Part shown: positions 15,773-23,833 of the stretch, in pieces
Position numbering within the stretch: position 1 is the first letter of the stretch
How the letters are laid out: every line of letters starts with the position of its first letter
Assembly: GCF_023634645.1 (NCBI RefSeq)
Contig: NZ_JAMKMR010000030.1
Coordinates: forward strand, 1 to 36,152
Reading direction: 5' to 3'
Length of the DNA: 36,152 nt
Source: Vibrio sinus
Lineage (GTDB): Bacteria; Pseudomonadota; Gammaproteobacteria; Enterobacterales; Vibrionaceae
The notes under the pieces: generated by a model
The model's input: only the letters and a program-made list of their open reading frames with translations
Database searches by the model: none
What the model was told of the DNA's origin: nothing
Made by a program: the position numbers and the translations under genes

Positions 15773-16361
15773 AGCGGTATCCAATTACTACCAACTTGCC
15801 TACTGTCCTGGTAAATCGATGTGTGTGTCGTGGTGGGATGAGCTTCATCTTTCTAAATGGAAAGACATATACCCGCATTTACCCCAGTGTCAAAAGGCCA
15901 TTGATGCGCTGGTTCAGAAACGAAGAGGCTTTCCGGCTTCAGTGATAGCGTTACCTGAAGAGGATTGGCAACTCGAACTTTGCCGTGATATCAATCGGTT
16001 ACAAAAATTACTCATCGCGTTGGGGCTTATTCGCTTAGCTCGGCAAGACTACTTGTTACTGCGTCGTTTTCGTGAGTCTTTGCTGACTTACTTCCAATAC
16101 GATGAGCTCATTCAGCTGCAGGGCATTTACCCTGATGCGCACTTTATTGACGAAAAAATTAAGGTAAACGCCGAGCCTGTGCGAGAAAAAGAACTGCCTC
16201 AACTCGCTTTATTCTTGGGCTGGACCGGAATGTATCAAGAGTCCGCATTTTGGAACGTATTAGCAATTTTGTTTCCAGCTCGCTATGTAGCGGCTCCTTT
16301 AAATAAAGATGCACAAGCCTCTCTTAAGCAATGGTTTATACGTTTGCAGAGGTGGCTATGA
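15759..16361 (+). CDS. sctK: Sorting platform protein SctK (STM1410-like)
   Basis: This 200-residue soluble protein lies between sctJ and sctL, the position of the SctK-type gene (STM1410) in SPI-2. SctK proteins link the cytoplasmic sorting platform pods (SctQ) to SctD. Family sequence is poorly conserved, so the call depends mainly on position and length. The Trp-rich N-terminal part (CVSWWDELHLSKWKDIYPHL) and the central helix INRLQKLLIALGLIRLARQD are the most characteristic portions. The start lies 14 bases inside sctJ; the stop overlaps the preferred sctL start. Confidence 0.8.
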   Translation: MKIDKAVSNYYQLAYCPGKSMCVSWWDELHLSKWKDIYPHLPQCQKAIDALVQKRRGFPASVIALPEEDWQLELCRDINRLQKLLIALGLIRLARQDYLLLRRFRESLLTYFQYDELIQLQGIYPDAHFIDEKIKVNAEPVREKELPQLALFLGWTGMYQESAFWNVLAILFPARYVAAPLNKDAQASLKQWFIRLQRWL

Positions 16362-17035
16362 ACCCATTTAGCATCCCGATTTATCACCTTAACGTTTATA
16401 GCTATGAGCAAGGTGTCATTCCTCGAGAAGTCATAGAACAAGCGGAGCAAGCTCACGACATTGTAGAGAACGCCAAACACCAGGCTGAGCAAATTCAACT
16501 ACAGGCGCAACGTGATTTAGATAGGGCGCAGCTAGAGATTGAAGACATGCATAGACAGGCCATTGCTGAGGCTGAGCAAACGGCGGCTTTCGTTGTGCAA
16601 CAAGCAAAAGACGTGGCAATTTCGCAGAGCATTGACTGGATTGCTGATGAAGTATCGTTAGAAAAAGTGATTGCGTTGCAGATGGGAGAGAAGATACGAG
16701 CCTTGATTGCTCAAGCAGTGAGGGAGTATGCGGCGCTTGAAGACGTGAGTGAAATTTTGCTTAGACGGCTGAGTAAGCCTGTGGAAGAGCAATTGAAGAA
16801 AGGTAGTGTGGATCTCATGGTGCACCCAGAGGTGTTACCTAAGCTCAGTCAAAAGGTGGCAAAGGGCGACGGTTTGAACCTTATTGCAGATGCGAGTTTG
16901 ACCGTGAAACAAGCGCGCCTTGAGACGCCACTTGTTCGAGTTGAACTCGATCTTGAACGTCATTTACAACACATCATTGACAAGCTTCTGTCTATGCCTG
17001 AGGCGATGGCAGTAGGCGAATTGTGTGGAGGTTGA
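16358..17035 (+). CDS. sctL: ATPase stator SctL (SsaK/EscL)
   Basis: The start is placed at the ATG at 16358, which overlaps the sctK stop (ATGA) and has AGAGGTGG just upstream; an in-frame ATG at 16331 is less likely. The 225-residue product has a long Ala/Gln/Glu-rich coiled coil (residues 25-85, EQAHDIVENAKHQAEQIQLQ) and a globular C-terminal half typical of the FliH/SctL family. SctL dimers connect the SctN hexamer to SctQ and hold the ATPase in the sorting platform. The length matches SsaK (about 224). Confidence 0.92.
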   Translation: MNPFSIPIYHLNVYSYEQGVIPREVIEQAEQAHDIVENAKHQAEQIQLQAQRDLDRAQLEIEDMHRQAIAEAEQTAAFVVQQAKDVAISQSIDWIADEVSLEKVIALQMGEKIRALIAQAVREYAALEDVSEILLRRLSKPVEEQLKKGSVDLMVHPEVLPKLSQKVAKGDGLNLIADASLTVKQARLETPLVRVELDLERHLQHIIDKLLSMPEAMAVGELCGG

Positions 17036-17039
17036 TTAG

Positions 17040-18116
17040 ATGGGTAATGTCATAGAGAAAAGCCATGCAGCGAACTCACTTCTCATCAACGAGGATGTGG
17101 CTAACGACAAGAGTGGCGTTAAGCAGATCCACCCCGGGACGTCGATTCAAGAGTCGGTGAAATCCGCGCTTATTGACATTAAACAAGGTGCGCTATCAGA
17201 AGCAATGGAAGATGCAAGTTTTGCACTCGGTGGGCGCTTACGTGATCTGAAAGCGGGCAAAGATAAGTCACGCTCTGAACTTGAACAAAACAAAGAAGCG
17301 CTCGATAAACTGATCAAGCAAATTAATGCGGTTGATCCGGTGCAGTTAACGCAACTGGCTGCTAAATACCCAGGCGTATTGGATGCGTCCGATCCACTCG
17401 CCTTTATGCAGCAAAAAGGCGCCACGAATGCAGAGATTGTATTGATTCTCGGCTTTATCCTGATGAGGGGAGGGTTGAGTTCTGCTCAGCGCAAGCGGCT
17501 AAAGAAAGCGCTTCAGGATACGCTTGAGCAATCTGATGTGCTCGGCATTGATTTATTTACTTTCCTAGAGTTTGGTCCAGCCACGGGCGAGATCACCACG
17601 CAACTTACAAGAATTTATCAAAAAGCCTGCGATGGTGGTTTGAAGCTCAATGAGCTGTTTATGAAGTTAAAAGGCCTACCTGATAGAAATAGAAAACTTA
17701 AAACGCTGATACGAGGGTTAGCCTTTGAGCTGTCATGCCAAGGCAAGGTTGCTCAGGGTAATAAATTGGCTTCAGTGATTGTCGACTTGCGCAAGCTATT
17801 GCTTTTTTTCGGCCTAGGTAAGCAGTGTGAACATATTGCTAGCGTTATCTCAGAGCTAGGTGCGCCCCTTACGGGAATACAAGTGATCGAAGAGCTCATC
17901 CTTATGATCGACCAAGCTTGGTTATATTCTGACTGGTTAGACTCAAGGATGATGTTTCTAGGGCTATTGGAGCAGCAAACTCGATTGGCTTATTTGCGCC
18001 GCCTACAGGACGTGATCACAAACATGCCCGACCCGTGCTTTAGCGATGAAGATCAACGAGAGACGATCTTAGAAGTTTGTTTGGAGGTGCAAGGAATGTA
18101 CGCGGATACACCATGA
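17040..18116 (+). CDS. sctW: Gatekeeper SctW (SsaL/SepL)
   Basis: This 358-residue soluble protein sits in the ssaL position and has the gatekeeper pattern: a variable N-terminus, then stacked helical repeats. The segment GATNAEIVLILGFILMRGGL and a C-terminal domain with LEEQTRLAYLRRLQD-type helices recall HrpJ/SepL/SsaL proteins. SctW holds the export gate in translocator mode until host contact, with SpiC/SepD and SsaM/CesL as partners, both of which are encoded here. GGAGG precedes the ATG. Its stop overlaps the ssaM start. Confidence 0.86.
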   Translation: MGNVIEKSHAANSLLINEDVANDKSGVKQIHPGTSIQESVKSALIDIKQGALSEAMEDASFALGGRLRDLKAGKDKSRSELEQNKEALDKLIKQINAVDPVQLTQLAAKYPGVLDASDPLAFMQQKGATNAEIVLILGFILMRGGLSSAQRKRLKKALQDTLEQSDVLGIDLFTFLEFGPATGEITTQLTRIYQKACDGGLKLNELFMKLKGLPDRNRKLKTLIRGLAFELSCQGKVAQGNKLASVIVDLRKLLLFFGLGKQCEHIASVISELGAPLTGIQVIEELILMIDQAWLYSDWLDSRMMFLGLLEQQTRLAYLRRLQDVITNMPDPCFSDEDQRETILEVCLEVQGMYADTP

Positions 18117-18493
18117 GTAACATGGATTTAAAGACTCAGCGGAATCTGGATCGGTTTATGGAGCTGATTGGGGTTTTTGGTGTCCGTGCAGATGACTGTA
18201 TTGAGCTGATTAGAGATAACGAAAGGTTGTTTATTGAACAAAAAAGTGAACACGTTTTATTTTCTGTTGGGCTAGCGATAGAGGCCACTAGGATACAAAA
18301 AGCTCAGTTATGGGCAATGGAGCGGTTAAATATAGAGCGAACTTTTGGTCTATTGGTTCGGTGTTTTCGTCTTGGTGATATATTGGTGTGTTCTGTTTCT
18401 ATTCCTCACGCCGTATTTAGTGGTGATGCGCTTTATCCCTTGTATCAATACTTAAGCCGACTGTTAACGCGCGCATCAAGGGGAGTATGGTGA
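18113..18493 (+). CDS. ssaM: SsaM/CesL-like gatekeeper partner
   Basis: The start is taken as the ATG at 18113, which overlaps the sctW stop (ATGA), giving 126 residues; an ATG at 18122 is also possible and a TTG further upstream is unlikely. Salmonella SsaM is about 122 residues and lies in the same place between ssaL and ssaV. The N-terminal pattern TQRNLDRFMELIGVFGVRAD resembles SsaM as I recall it (TERNIQLFIQLAGLAERP). SsaM works with SpiC to control the order of translocator and effector export. The protein is soluble and has a chaperone-like alpha/beta pattern. Confidence 0.78.
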   Translation: MSNMDLKTQRNLDRFMELIGVFGVRADDCIELIRDNERLFIEQKSEHVLFSVGLAIEATRIQKAQLWAMERLNIERTFGLLVRCFRLGDILVCSVSIPHAVFSGDALYPLYQYLSRLLTRASRGVW

Positions 18494-20544
18494 AAAAGCT
18501 AAGTCAATTTCTTGCCATGGTCGCGGGTAGACAAGATATCGTTTTAATCGTGATGTTAATGGTTGCCATTTTCATGATGATTTTGCCTTTACCCACGGCG
18601 CTGGTTGATCTGCTTATCGCGATAAACTTAACTTTTTCAATAATACTATTGATGATTGCTGTTTATATTCGTGAACCGCTGGAGTTTTCCGTGTTTCCGT
18701 CGGTGCTCTTGATTACCACGCTGTTTAGGCTGTCGTTAACCATTTCTACCAGTCGCCTCATCTTGCTTCAACACGATGCCGGAGAAATTGTTTATACCTT
18801 TGGTAACTTTGTTGTTGGCGGCAATATGGTGGTGGGAATGATCATATTTGCCATCATTACCATCGTGCAATTTATCGTTATTACGAAAGGATCAGAGCGG
18901 GTGGCGGAGGTCGGTGCGCGATTTTCTCTCGATGGAATGCCAGGTAAACAAATGAGTATTGATGGTGACTTGCGTGCTGGCACCATTGATGCCGAAGAAG
19001 CCAAGCGGCAAAGAACGATGGTCCAGAAAGAAAGTCAGCTTTATGGTGCAATGGACGGTGCGATGAAGTTTGTCAAAGGAGACGCTATCGCTGGCATGAT
19101 AGTGATTCTGGTCAATATCCTAGGTGGTATTACCGTTGGTGTTATGCAGCACGGAATGAGTGCATCGGAGGCGGCATCGACCTATGCCATCTTATCGGTG
19201 GGTGATGGGTTAATCGCACAAATACCCGCGCTGTTGATTTCTATTACGGCGGGAATCATCGTCACTCGAGTCCCAGGAGAAGAGAAACAGAACTTAGCGA
19301 AAGATTTGACCAGTCAAATCGGTAAACAGCCACAAGCCTTGTTGATTGCAGTGGGTGTGTTACTTGTCTTTGCAGTGATTCCGGGATTTCCTTTTTTTGT
19401 TTTTTTGGCTCTGGCTGGGTTAATGTTGGCTGGAGCACTTCTGTTGATGAGACGCAATAAATTACACCCATCCGGTGCGATTTCAAGTAGCAAACAAAGT
19501 GCCAAATCGGTAGATGGTGATATCACACCGGGGGCTGTCCCTCTAATGCTGCGTCTTTCCCCTCAACTGACGACATCGGCTGGGTTATTGCCTGATATCG
19601 ACCTACTTCGTTGGAAAAAATTCGAACAGCTTGGCGTACCATTACCTGAAGTCGTACTTCAACAAGAAGAGAGTTTACCTAGCAGAACGCTACAAGTGCT
19701 GCTGTATCAAGAACAAGTGCTGAATCTGCACCTGCCAGAAGGTCAAATTCTTGTTGAAGGTAATGCAAATCGAATAGCGAACGCTATTGAACAGCCACTC
19801 CCTTTTGGCAGTGCTCATCTGTGTTGGGTTGAGGAGAGTCAAGGTGAGTCTTTATCAGAGACAGGCAGCCAGATTTACAAAAGTAGCGAGCAAATAATGA
19901 CACTATTATCTCGTGTGCTGGACCGCTACGCTGGAGAGTTTATCGGTGTTCAGGAATGTCGCTTCTTAATGGATGGTATGGAAAGCAAATACTCTGAGCT
20001 GGTCAAAGAGTTACAAAGACAGTTACCGATAGGCAAGATTGCAGAAGTTCTGCAAAGGTTAGTCTCGGAAAGCATTTCCATTCGCGATCTAAGAAGTATC
20101 TTTGAAGCCCTTTTAGAGTGGTCTCAGAAAGAGAAAGACGTGGTGCTTCTTACCGAATATGTTCGTGTGGCATTAAGTCGACATATTAAAGGGCGCTATC
20201 AAAGAGGCAATGAGGGCAGTATTTATTGCTATCTAATTGGTGATGGGATTGAAAACCTTGTTAGAGAATCCATTCGCCAAACTGCGGCAGGTGGATACTC
20301 CGCGCTCTCTCCCCAACAAAATATGCTTATTTTGGAGCAGATCAGTGAGCATACCTTAGGTTGTGAGCCTGATACCGTATTGTTGACTGCCATCGACGTT
20401 CGTCGATACCTAAGAAAAATCATCGAAAAAGATCTGTATACCTTACCCGTTCTTTCCTTCCAAGAATTAGGTGAAGACGTTGAGTTGAAAGTTCAAGGCA
20501 GCATTGACTTGATTGGCGAGGAGTTAGCCGATGAGGTTGCCTGA
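18487..20544 (+). CDS. sctV: Major export gate protein SctV (SsaV/EscV)
   Basis: This 685-residue FlhA-family protein has about seven to eight N-terminal transmembrane helices (residues 15-330). They include the conserved FHIPEP-type loop region with GARFSLDGMPGKQMSIDGDL and GTIDAEEAKRQR, which is strongly diagnostic. The C-terminal cytoplasmic domain (from about residue 355) forms a nonameric ring that docks chaperone-substrate and gatekeeper complexes. The length equals SsaV (about 681). AGGGGAG lies so close to the ATG that the GTG codon directly after it (18490) may be the true start. It overlaps ssaM by 7 bases and sctN by 14. Confidence 0.98.
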   Translation: MVKKLSQFLAMVAGRQDIVLIVMLMVAIFMMILPLPTALVDLLIAINLTFSIILLMIAVYIREPLEFSVFPSVLLITTLFRLSLTISTSRLILLQHDAGEIVYTFGNFVVGGNMVVGMIIFAIITIVQFIVITKGSERVAEVGARFSLDGMPGKQMSIDGDLRAGTIDAEEAKRQRTMVQKESQLYGAMDGAMKFVKGDAIAGMIVILVNILGGITVGVMQHGMSASEAASTYAILSVGDGLIAQIPALLISITAGIIVTRVPGEEKQNLAKDLTSQIGKQPQALLIAVGVLLVFAVIPGFPFFVFLALAGLMLAGALLLMRRNKLHPSGAISSSKQSAKSVDGDITPGAVPLMLRLSPQLTTSAGLLPDIDLLRWKKFEQLGVPLPEVVLQQEESLPSRTLQVLLYQEQVLNLHLPEGQILVEGNANRIANAIEQPLPFGSAHLCWVEESQGESLSETGSQIYKSSEQIMTLLSRVLDRYAGEFIGVQECRFLMDGMESKYSELVKELQRQLPIGKIAEVLQRLVSESISIRDLRSIFEALLEWSQKEKDVVLLTEYVRVALSRHIKGRYQRGNEGSIYCYLIGDGIENLVRESIRQTAAGGYSALSPQQNMLILEQISEHTLGCEPDTVLLTAIDVRRYLRKIIEKDLYTLPVLSFQELGEDVELKVQGSIDLIGEELADEVA

Positions 20545-21868
20545 TAAAATTCGTGTGAGTGAGCAGCTAAGCAATGCATTGTTCGTCGGCGATCTGCATG
20601 TGCAAAGTATGCGCTTTGCTGGAAAAGTGATATCTGTTGGGCAAACACTCATTGGTGCACATTTACCGAACGCTTTTTTAGGAGAATTATGCCGAGTCGA
20701 CAGTGAATTACTTGCAGAAGTGGTGGCTTTGGAAGGAGAAACTGCGTTGCTTTCTCCGTTTTCTGAACCGTTTGGTGTGAGCTGTGGCCAGCCGGTTTGG
20801 TCGACAGGAAAAGCGCTGCAAATCGGCCTTGGCGATCATTTGATTGGCTCTGTGGTGGATGGTCTGGGTGAGCTACTGAATGCCGATGTTATTGATGCTG
20901 ACATTAAAGAATATCGTTCTCTGAATGCGCTGGCTCCTGCCCCTTTAGAGCGCGGTTTAATCGATCAGATTCTTCCTCTGGGGGTTCGCGCCATTGATGG
21001 TCTATTGACTTGCGGGCAAGGTCAAAGGGTAGGAATCTTTGCCGCGGCAGGAGGGGGCAAGAGTACCTTGCTCAGTATGATCGCGTCGGGTTGTGAAGCT
21101 GATGTGGTTGTGCTCGCACTGGTTGGAGAGCGTGGAAGAGAAGTGAGAGAGTTTTTAGACCAGGTATTAACAGCAGAGGTTCGGAAAAAAGCGGTCGTTG
21201 TTGTTTCTACGTCGGATAGGCCAGCGTTAGAGCGCCAGAAAGCGGCATTTACGGCGACGACGATAGCGGAATATTTTCGTGACCAAGGAAAAAATGTGCT
21301 TTTGATGGTGGACTCTCTCACTCGGTTTGCCAGAGCCTCGCGAGAAATCAGTCTCGCCGCAGGCGAGCCTCCGGCTGCAGGCGGCTATCCGCCAAGTATG
21401 TTTGCTCAATTGCCTCGCTTATTAGAAAGGGCAGGTCCCGCCCCGATTGGCAGTATTACTGGTATTTATACGGTGTTAGTGGAAGGAGACAACATGAATG
21501 AACCTGTGGCTGACGAAGTACGCTCGATTCTAGACGGTCATATTGTCTTGTCTCGAAGGCTAGCGGCACAAAATCACTATCCGGCAATTGATGTGTTGGC
21601 GAGTGTCAGTCGGGTGATGAATCAAATTAGTGATGCAAGTCATACACAACACTCTGCAAGACTTCGACGTCTGTTATCGGCGTATCGTGACATTGAGCTT
21701 TTGGTAAGAGTGGGGGAGTATCAACGCGGCCAAGATTCTTTTTCCGATGAGGCATTAGATCGGCATCAAGCGATCAATCAATTTCTTTGCCAGGATACCG
21801 ATGAAGTGGTGAGTTTCGAGCAAACTAGAAATGAACTGGCTGAATCGGTAGGTGTCATGTGTTCCTAA
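20531..21868 (+). CDS. sctN: Type III secretion ATPase SctN (SsaN/EscN)
   Basis: This 445-residue ATPase contains a P-loop AAAGGGKST near residues 169-177, the F1-like segment LVGERGREVREFLDQVL, and a Walker B strand LLMVDSLTRFARASREI with its catalytic neighbourhood. The peptide GGYPPSMFAQLPRLLERAG is the conserved family block. SctN forms a hexamer beneath the export gate that strips chaperones and unfolds substrates. GAGGAG precedes the ATG, inside the end of sctV. The length is slightly above SsaN (about 433). The loop reads A-A-A-G-G-G-K-S, a mild variation on the usual G-x-G-V-G-K-S/T pattern. Confidence 0.98.
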   Translation: MRLPDKIRVSEQLSNALFVGDLHVQSMRFAGKVISVGQTLIGAHLPNAFLGELCRVDSELLAEVVALEGETALLSPFSEPFGVSCGQPVWSTGKALQIGLGDHLIGSVVDGLGELLNADVIDADIKEYRSLNALAPAPLERGLIDQILPLGVRAIDGLLTCGQGQRVGIFAAAGGGKSTLLSMIASGCEADVVVLALVGERGREVREFLDQVLTAEVRKKAVVVVSTSDRPALERQKAAFTATTIAEYFRDQGKNVLLMVDSLTRFARASREISLAAGEPPAAGGYPPSMFAQLPRLLERAGPAPIGSITGIYTVLVEGDNMNEPVADEVRSILDGHIVLSRRLAAQNHYPAIDVLASVSRVMNQISDASHTQHSARLRRLLSAYRDIELLVRVGEYQRGQDSFSDEALDRHQAINQFLCQDTDEVVSFEQTRNELAESVGVMCS

Positions 21869-22245
21869 GACTACTCAAAATCAAAAAACACAAAGAGCAC
21901 AGCATACGCAGAAAAATGGCACAAATTGAGGCCCAACAAAAAGATTTGCAAGCGCAAGACATTGAGCTGAATTCGACGCGATTGGAGCTGTGGGAAGATT
22001 GGCGTCATAAGTGCAGCCAACAAACGACGTTTGATCATAAAAAACTCATTGCTTTTAAATCGCAAATGGCAGACTTACATCGCCGTGATATTCAGCTTAA
22101 GCAAGAGATTGAACGAGCGAAACAACAGCATGAGCGATTGGAGCATGAGCGATTAGCTTTGATAGTCACATTAAAGAAAAATCGCATAGAGCAAGAAAAG
22201 CTTAACTATCTCATTGAGGGTGAATTCAATGAATATATTCGCTAA
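21859..22245 (+). CDS. sctO: ATPase central stalk SctO (SsaO/EscO)
   Basis: This 128-residue protein is a continuous, strongly charged alpha-helical hairpin (residues 12-120) with heptad spacing, as in the FliJ/SctO family. SctO sits in the middle of the SctN hexamer and contacts SctV, coupling ATP hydrolysis to export. The start is GTG inside the 3' end of sctN, with GGTAGG upstream. The length is near SsaO (about 125). Sequence is not conserved across the family, so gene order and predicted coiled coil carry the call. Confidence 0.88.
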   Translation: MFLRLLKIKKHKEHSIRRKMAQIEAQQKDLQAQDIELNSTRLELWEDWRHKCSQQTTFDHKKLIAFKSQMADLHRRDIQLKQEIERAKQQHERLEHERLALIVTLKKNRIEQEKLNYLIEGEFNEYIR

Positions 22246-22723
22246 AACCCATTCTTCGTCAAAAGCGGCCCACGTCCAACATGATTCGTCTCATTCTGAT
22301 GATAGCAACGAACAAGCCTTTGGCAAATTGCTCAAGAAACAAAATAGCGATGAAGAGTCCATGATGATGGGTATCTTCCAAGGCCGTAGCGATAGGCTAA
22401 TGGAATTCATTTCCCCTTGGCCTAACAATGCCACCGAGCAAGTTCAATCTCTAAAACGGGTAGGTTCGGTGTATCAGTCGGATACTTTCGCCATCACTCG
22501 TGTCAGTATCCATTCATTGCACGTTAAACTGCTAAGTGGCCCTATGATTGGGCTTGAACTGCAAGCGAGTTTGTCTGCCGGAAGGGTGCAAATAGCCCTT
22601 AAAGCTAAGCAGGCAGATCAGTATCAATCTTTAAAGCGTTGCATGAGTCACCTTGCGCACAAAGCCAATTTATATTGCTCATACAGTGTGGACATTCACT
22701 TGGAGCCGCTTGATGGTAGATAG
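22229..22723 (+). CDS. sctP: Needle-length regulator SctP (SsaP-like)
   Basis: The ATG at 22229 has GAGGGTG seven bases upstream and is preferred over a TTG at 22214. The 164-residue product has a polar, Ser/His/Asp-rich N-terminal segment (residues 6-40) and a more globular C-terminal half of about 90 residues, which would correspond to the switch domain that contacts SctU. It is short for a ruler but, as far as I recall, longer than SsaP. The position between sctO and sctQ matches ssaP. The function depends mainly on synteny. Confidence 0.76.
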   Translation: MNIFAKTHSSSKAAHVQHDSSHSDDSNEQAFGKLLKKQNSDEESMMMGIFQGRSDRLMEFISPWPNNATEQVQSLKRVGSVYQSDTFAITRVSIHSLHVKLLSGPMIGLELQASLSAGRVQIALKAKQADQYQSLKRCMSHLAHKANLYCSYSVDIHLEPLDGR

Positions 22724-23747
22724 CAATATATCTGAGCTCGCTGATCTAGATTTAGCCAAGTTTCCACTGGAGTTAATGGCGCTTTATCGACGCATTGGCC
22801 ATGGTTTTGAAGCCATGATAAACGAGCACAACAAGTTGACGTTGAGTATCGAGGCGGTCAGCTGTGCAAGCAACGAATGGCTATTGGTCAGGCTAACAAT
22901 TTTGGCAGAGAACGTAAGACTATATTGTAAAGCCTCTGAGTGGCTGGACTTTGTCCGGCCACTGTTAGCGGTAGATGAGTTTGCTCATATCCCATCGGAT
23001 CTTCACGCAGCGTTAACGCAAGCGTGTTTATCGGACTTCACTGGTTGGGCCAAACAACATGGCATATCGATTGACAATATTGAGGCGATTACTAAAGCGC
23101 CGTGGTCTGATCGGCGCCATAGTGAGGTTAGCTTAACGACTTCATCGGTTTTCAATCCAGATAGTAGGCTTTGTTTTTATCTTTTAGGCTGCTCGAGCCA
23201 GACTATCGAAACACTGACACAATCGATGTCACCAGTGGAAACAGTGCCAAGGTTGGAGACTTTGCCAATCGCTTGTGCTGTGGGGTTTAGCATCATCACA
23301 ATGGCCCAATTGAAGCAGCTGCGCATCGGAGATGTGGTAGTGCTGAATTGGAGTTGCAATATCGATAATGGCGAATTACTGCTTTTCCAAAATAGACCGA
23401 TATGTGGGATTAAGTTTGTAGATAGTGGAGGCTTTATTGTGGAACAAATGATGAATGATTTTGATGATCTGATGGATTTATCAACGAAAGACGAATTTCC
23501 AGGCTTAACCGCTCAACAAAGTCCTGTGAATCTAGACCAAATCACGGTACCGATCATAATGGAAGTTGGCCAGATAGAGGTATCTTTTCATGACTTAGCA
23601 AATTTGCAATCTGGATCAATATTGGAAACGCAGCTCGTGGCTAACCCTCAAGTCCGGCTTAGAGCCAATGGCAAAGTGATTGGTTTCGGGACGTTAATGC
23701 AAGTGGGAGAGCGTCTTGGGGTAAGAGTTGAACAAATGGCGGAGTAG
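22713..23747 (+). CDS. sctQ: Sorting platform / C-ring protein SctQ (SsaQ)
   Basis: The start is the ATG at 22713 (GGAG seven bases upstream, overlapping the sctP stop); the longer reading frame from 22653 lies inside sctP. The 344-residue protein has a variable N-terminal half, a first SpoA-like domain (about residues 180-245) and a second SpoA domain at the C-terminus (VPIIMEVGQIEVSFHDLANL, then NPQVRLRANGKVIGFGTLMQ and VGERLGVRVEQ). SctQ forms the pods of the cytoplasmic sorting platform. An internal ribosome-binding site predicts a separate C-terminal product, annotated below. It is the last gene of the rightward operon. Confidence 0.93.
   Translation: MVDSNISELADLDLAKFPLELMALYRRIGHGFEAMINEHNKLTLSIEAVSCASNEWLLVRLTILAENVRLYCKASEWLDFVRPLLAVDEFAHIPSDLHAALTQACLSDFTGWAKQHGISIDNIEAITKAPWSDRRHSEVSLTTSSVFNPDSRLCFYLLGCSSQTIETLTQSMSPVETVPRLETLPIACAVGFSIITMAQLKQLRIGDVVVLNWSCNIDNGELLLFQNRPICGIKFVDSGGFIVEQMMNDFDDLMDLSTKDEFPGLTAQQSPVNLDQITVPIIMEVGQIEVSFHDLANLQSGSILETQLVANPQVRLRANGKVIGFGTLMQVGERLGVRVEQMAE
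23439..23747 (+). CDS. Predicted internal translation product SctQ-C
   Basis: Within sctQ, GTGGAGG (23425-23431) is followed after seven bases by an in-frame GTG at 23439, codon 243. Initiation there would give a 102-residue protein containing just the last SpoA domain. SsaQ of Salmonella and YscQ of Yersinia are known to make such short C-terminal forms (about 106 residues for SsaQ) from internal starts, and these forms stabilise the sorting platform. The match of spacing, frame and product size supports the same arrangement here, though it is untested. Confidence 0.65.
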   Translation: MEQMMNDFDDLMDLSTKDEFPGLTAQQSPVNLDQITVPIIMEVGQIEVSFHDLANLQSGSILETQLVANPQVRLRANGKVIGFGTLMQVGERLGVRVEQMAE

Positions 23748-23763
23748 TAAAACAGGGATAATG

Positions 23764-23803
23764 AAGCTCAAGCGTGTATTCAGTACGCAAGCTCGAGCTT
23801 TAC
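23764..23803. terminator. Possible bidirectional terminator between sctQ and glycosidase gene
   Basis: AAGCTCAAGCGT and ACGCAAGCTCGAGCTTTA form an imperfect hairpin with a short bulge, between two convergent genes. T tracts are weak on both sides. Confidence 0.35.
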
Positions 23804-23833
23804 TACGATCTTGGCTAAGATAGAAGCCCCGAT

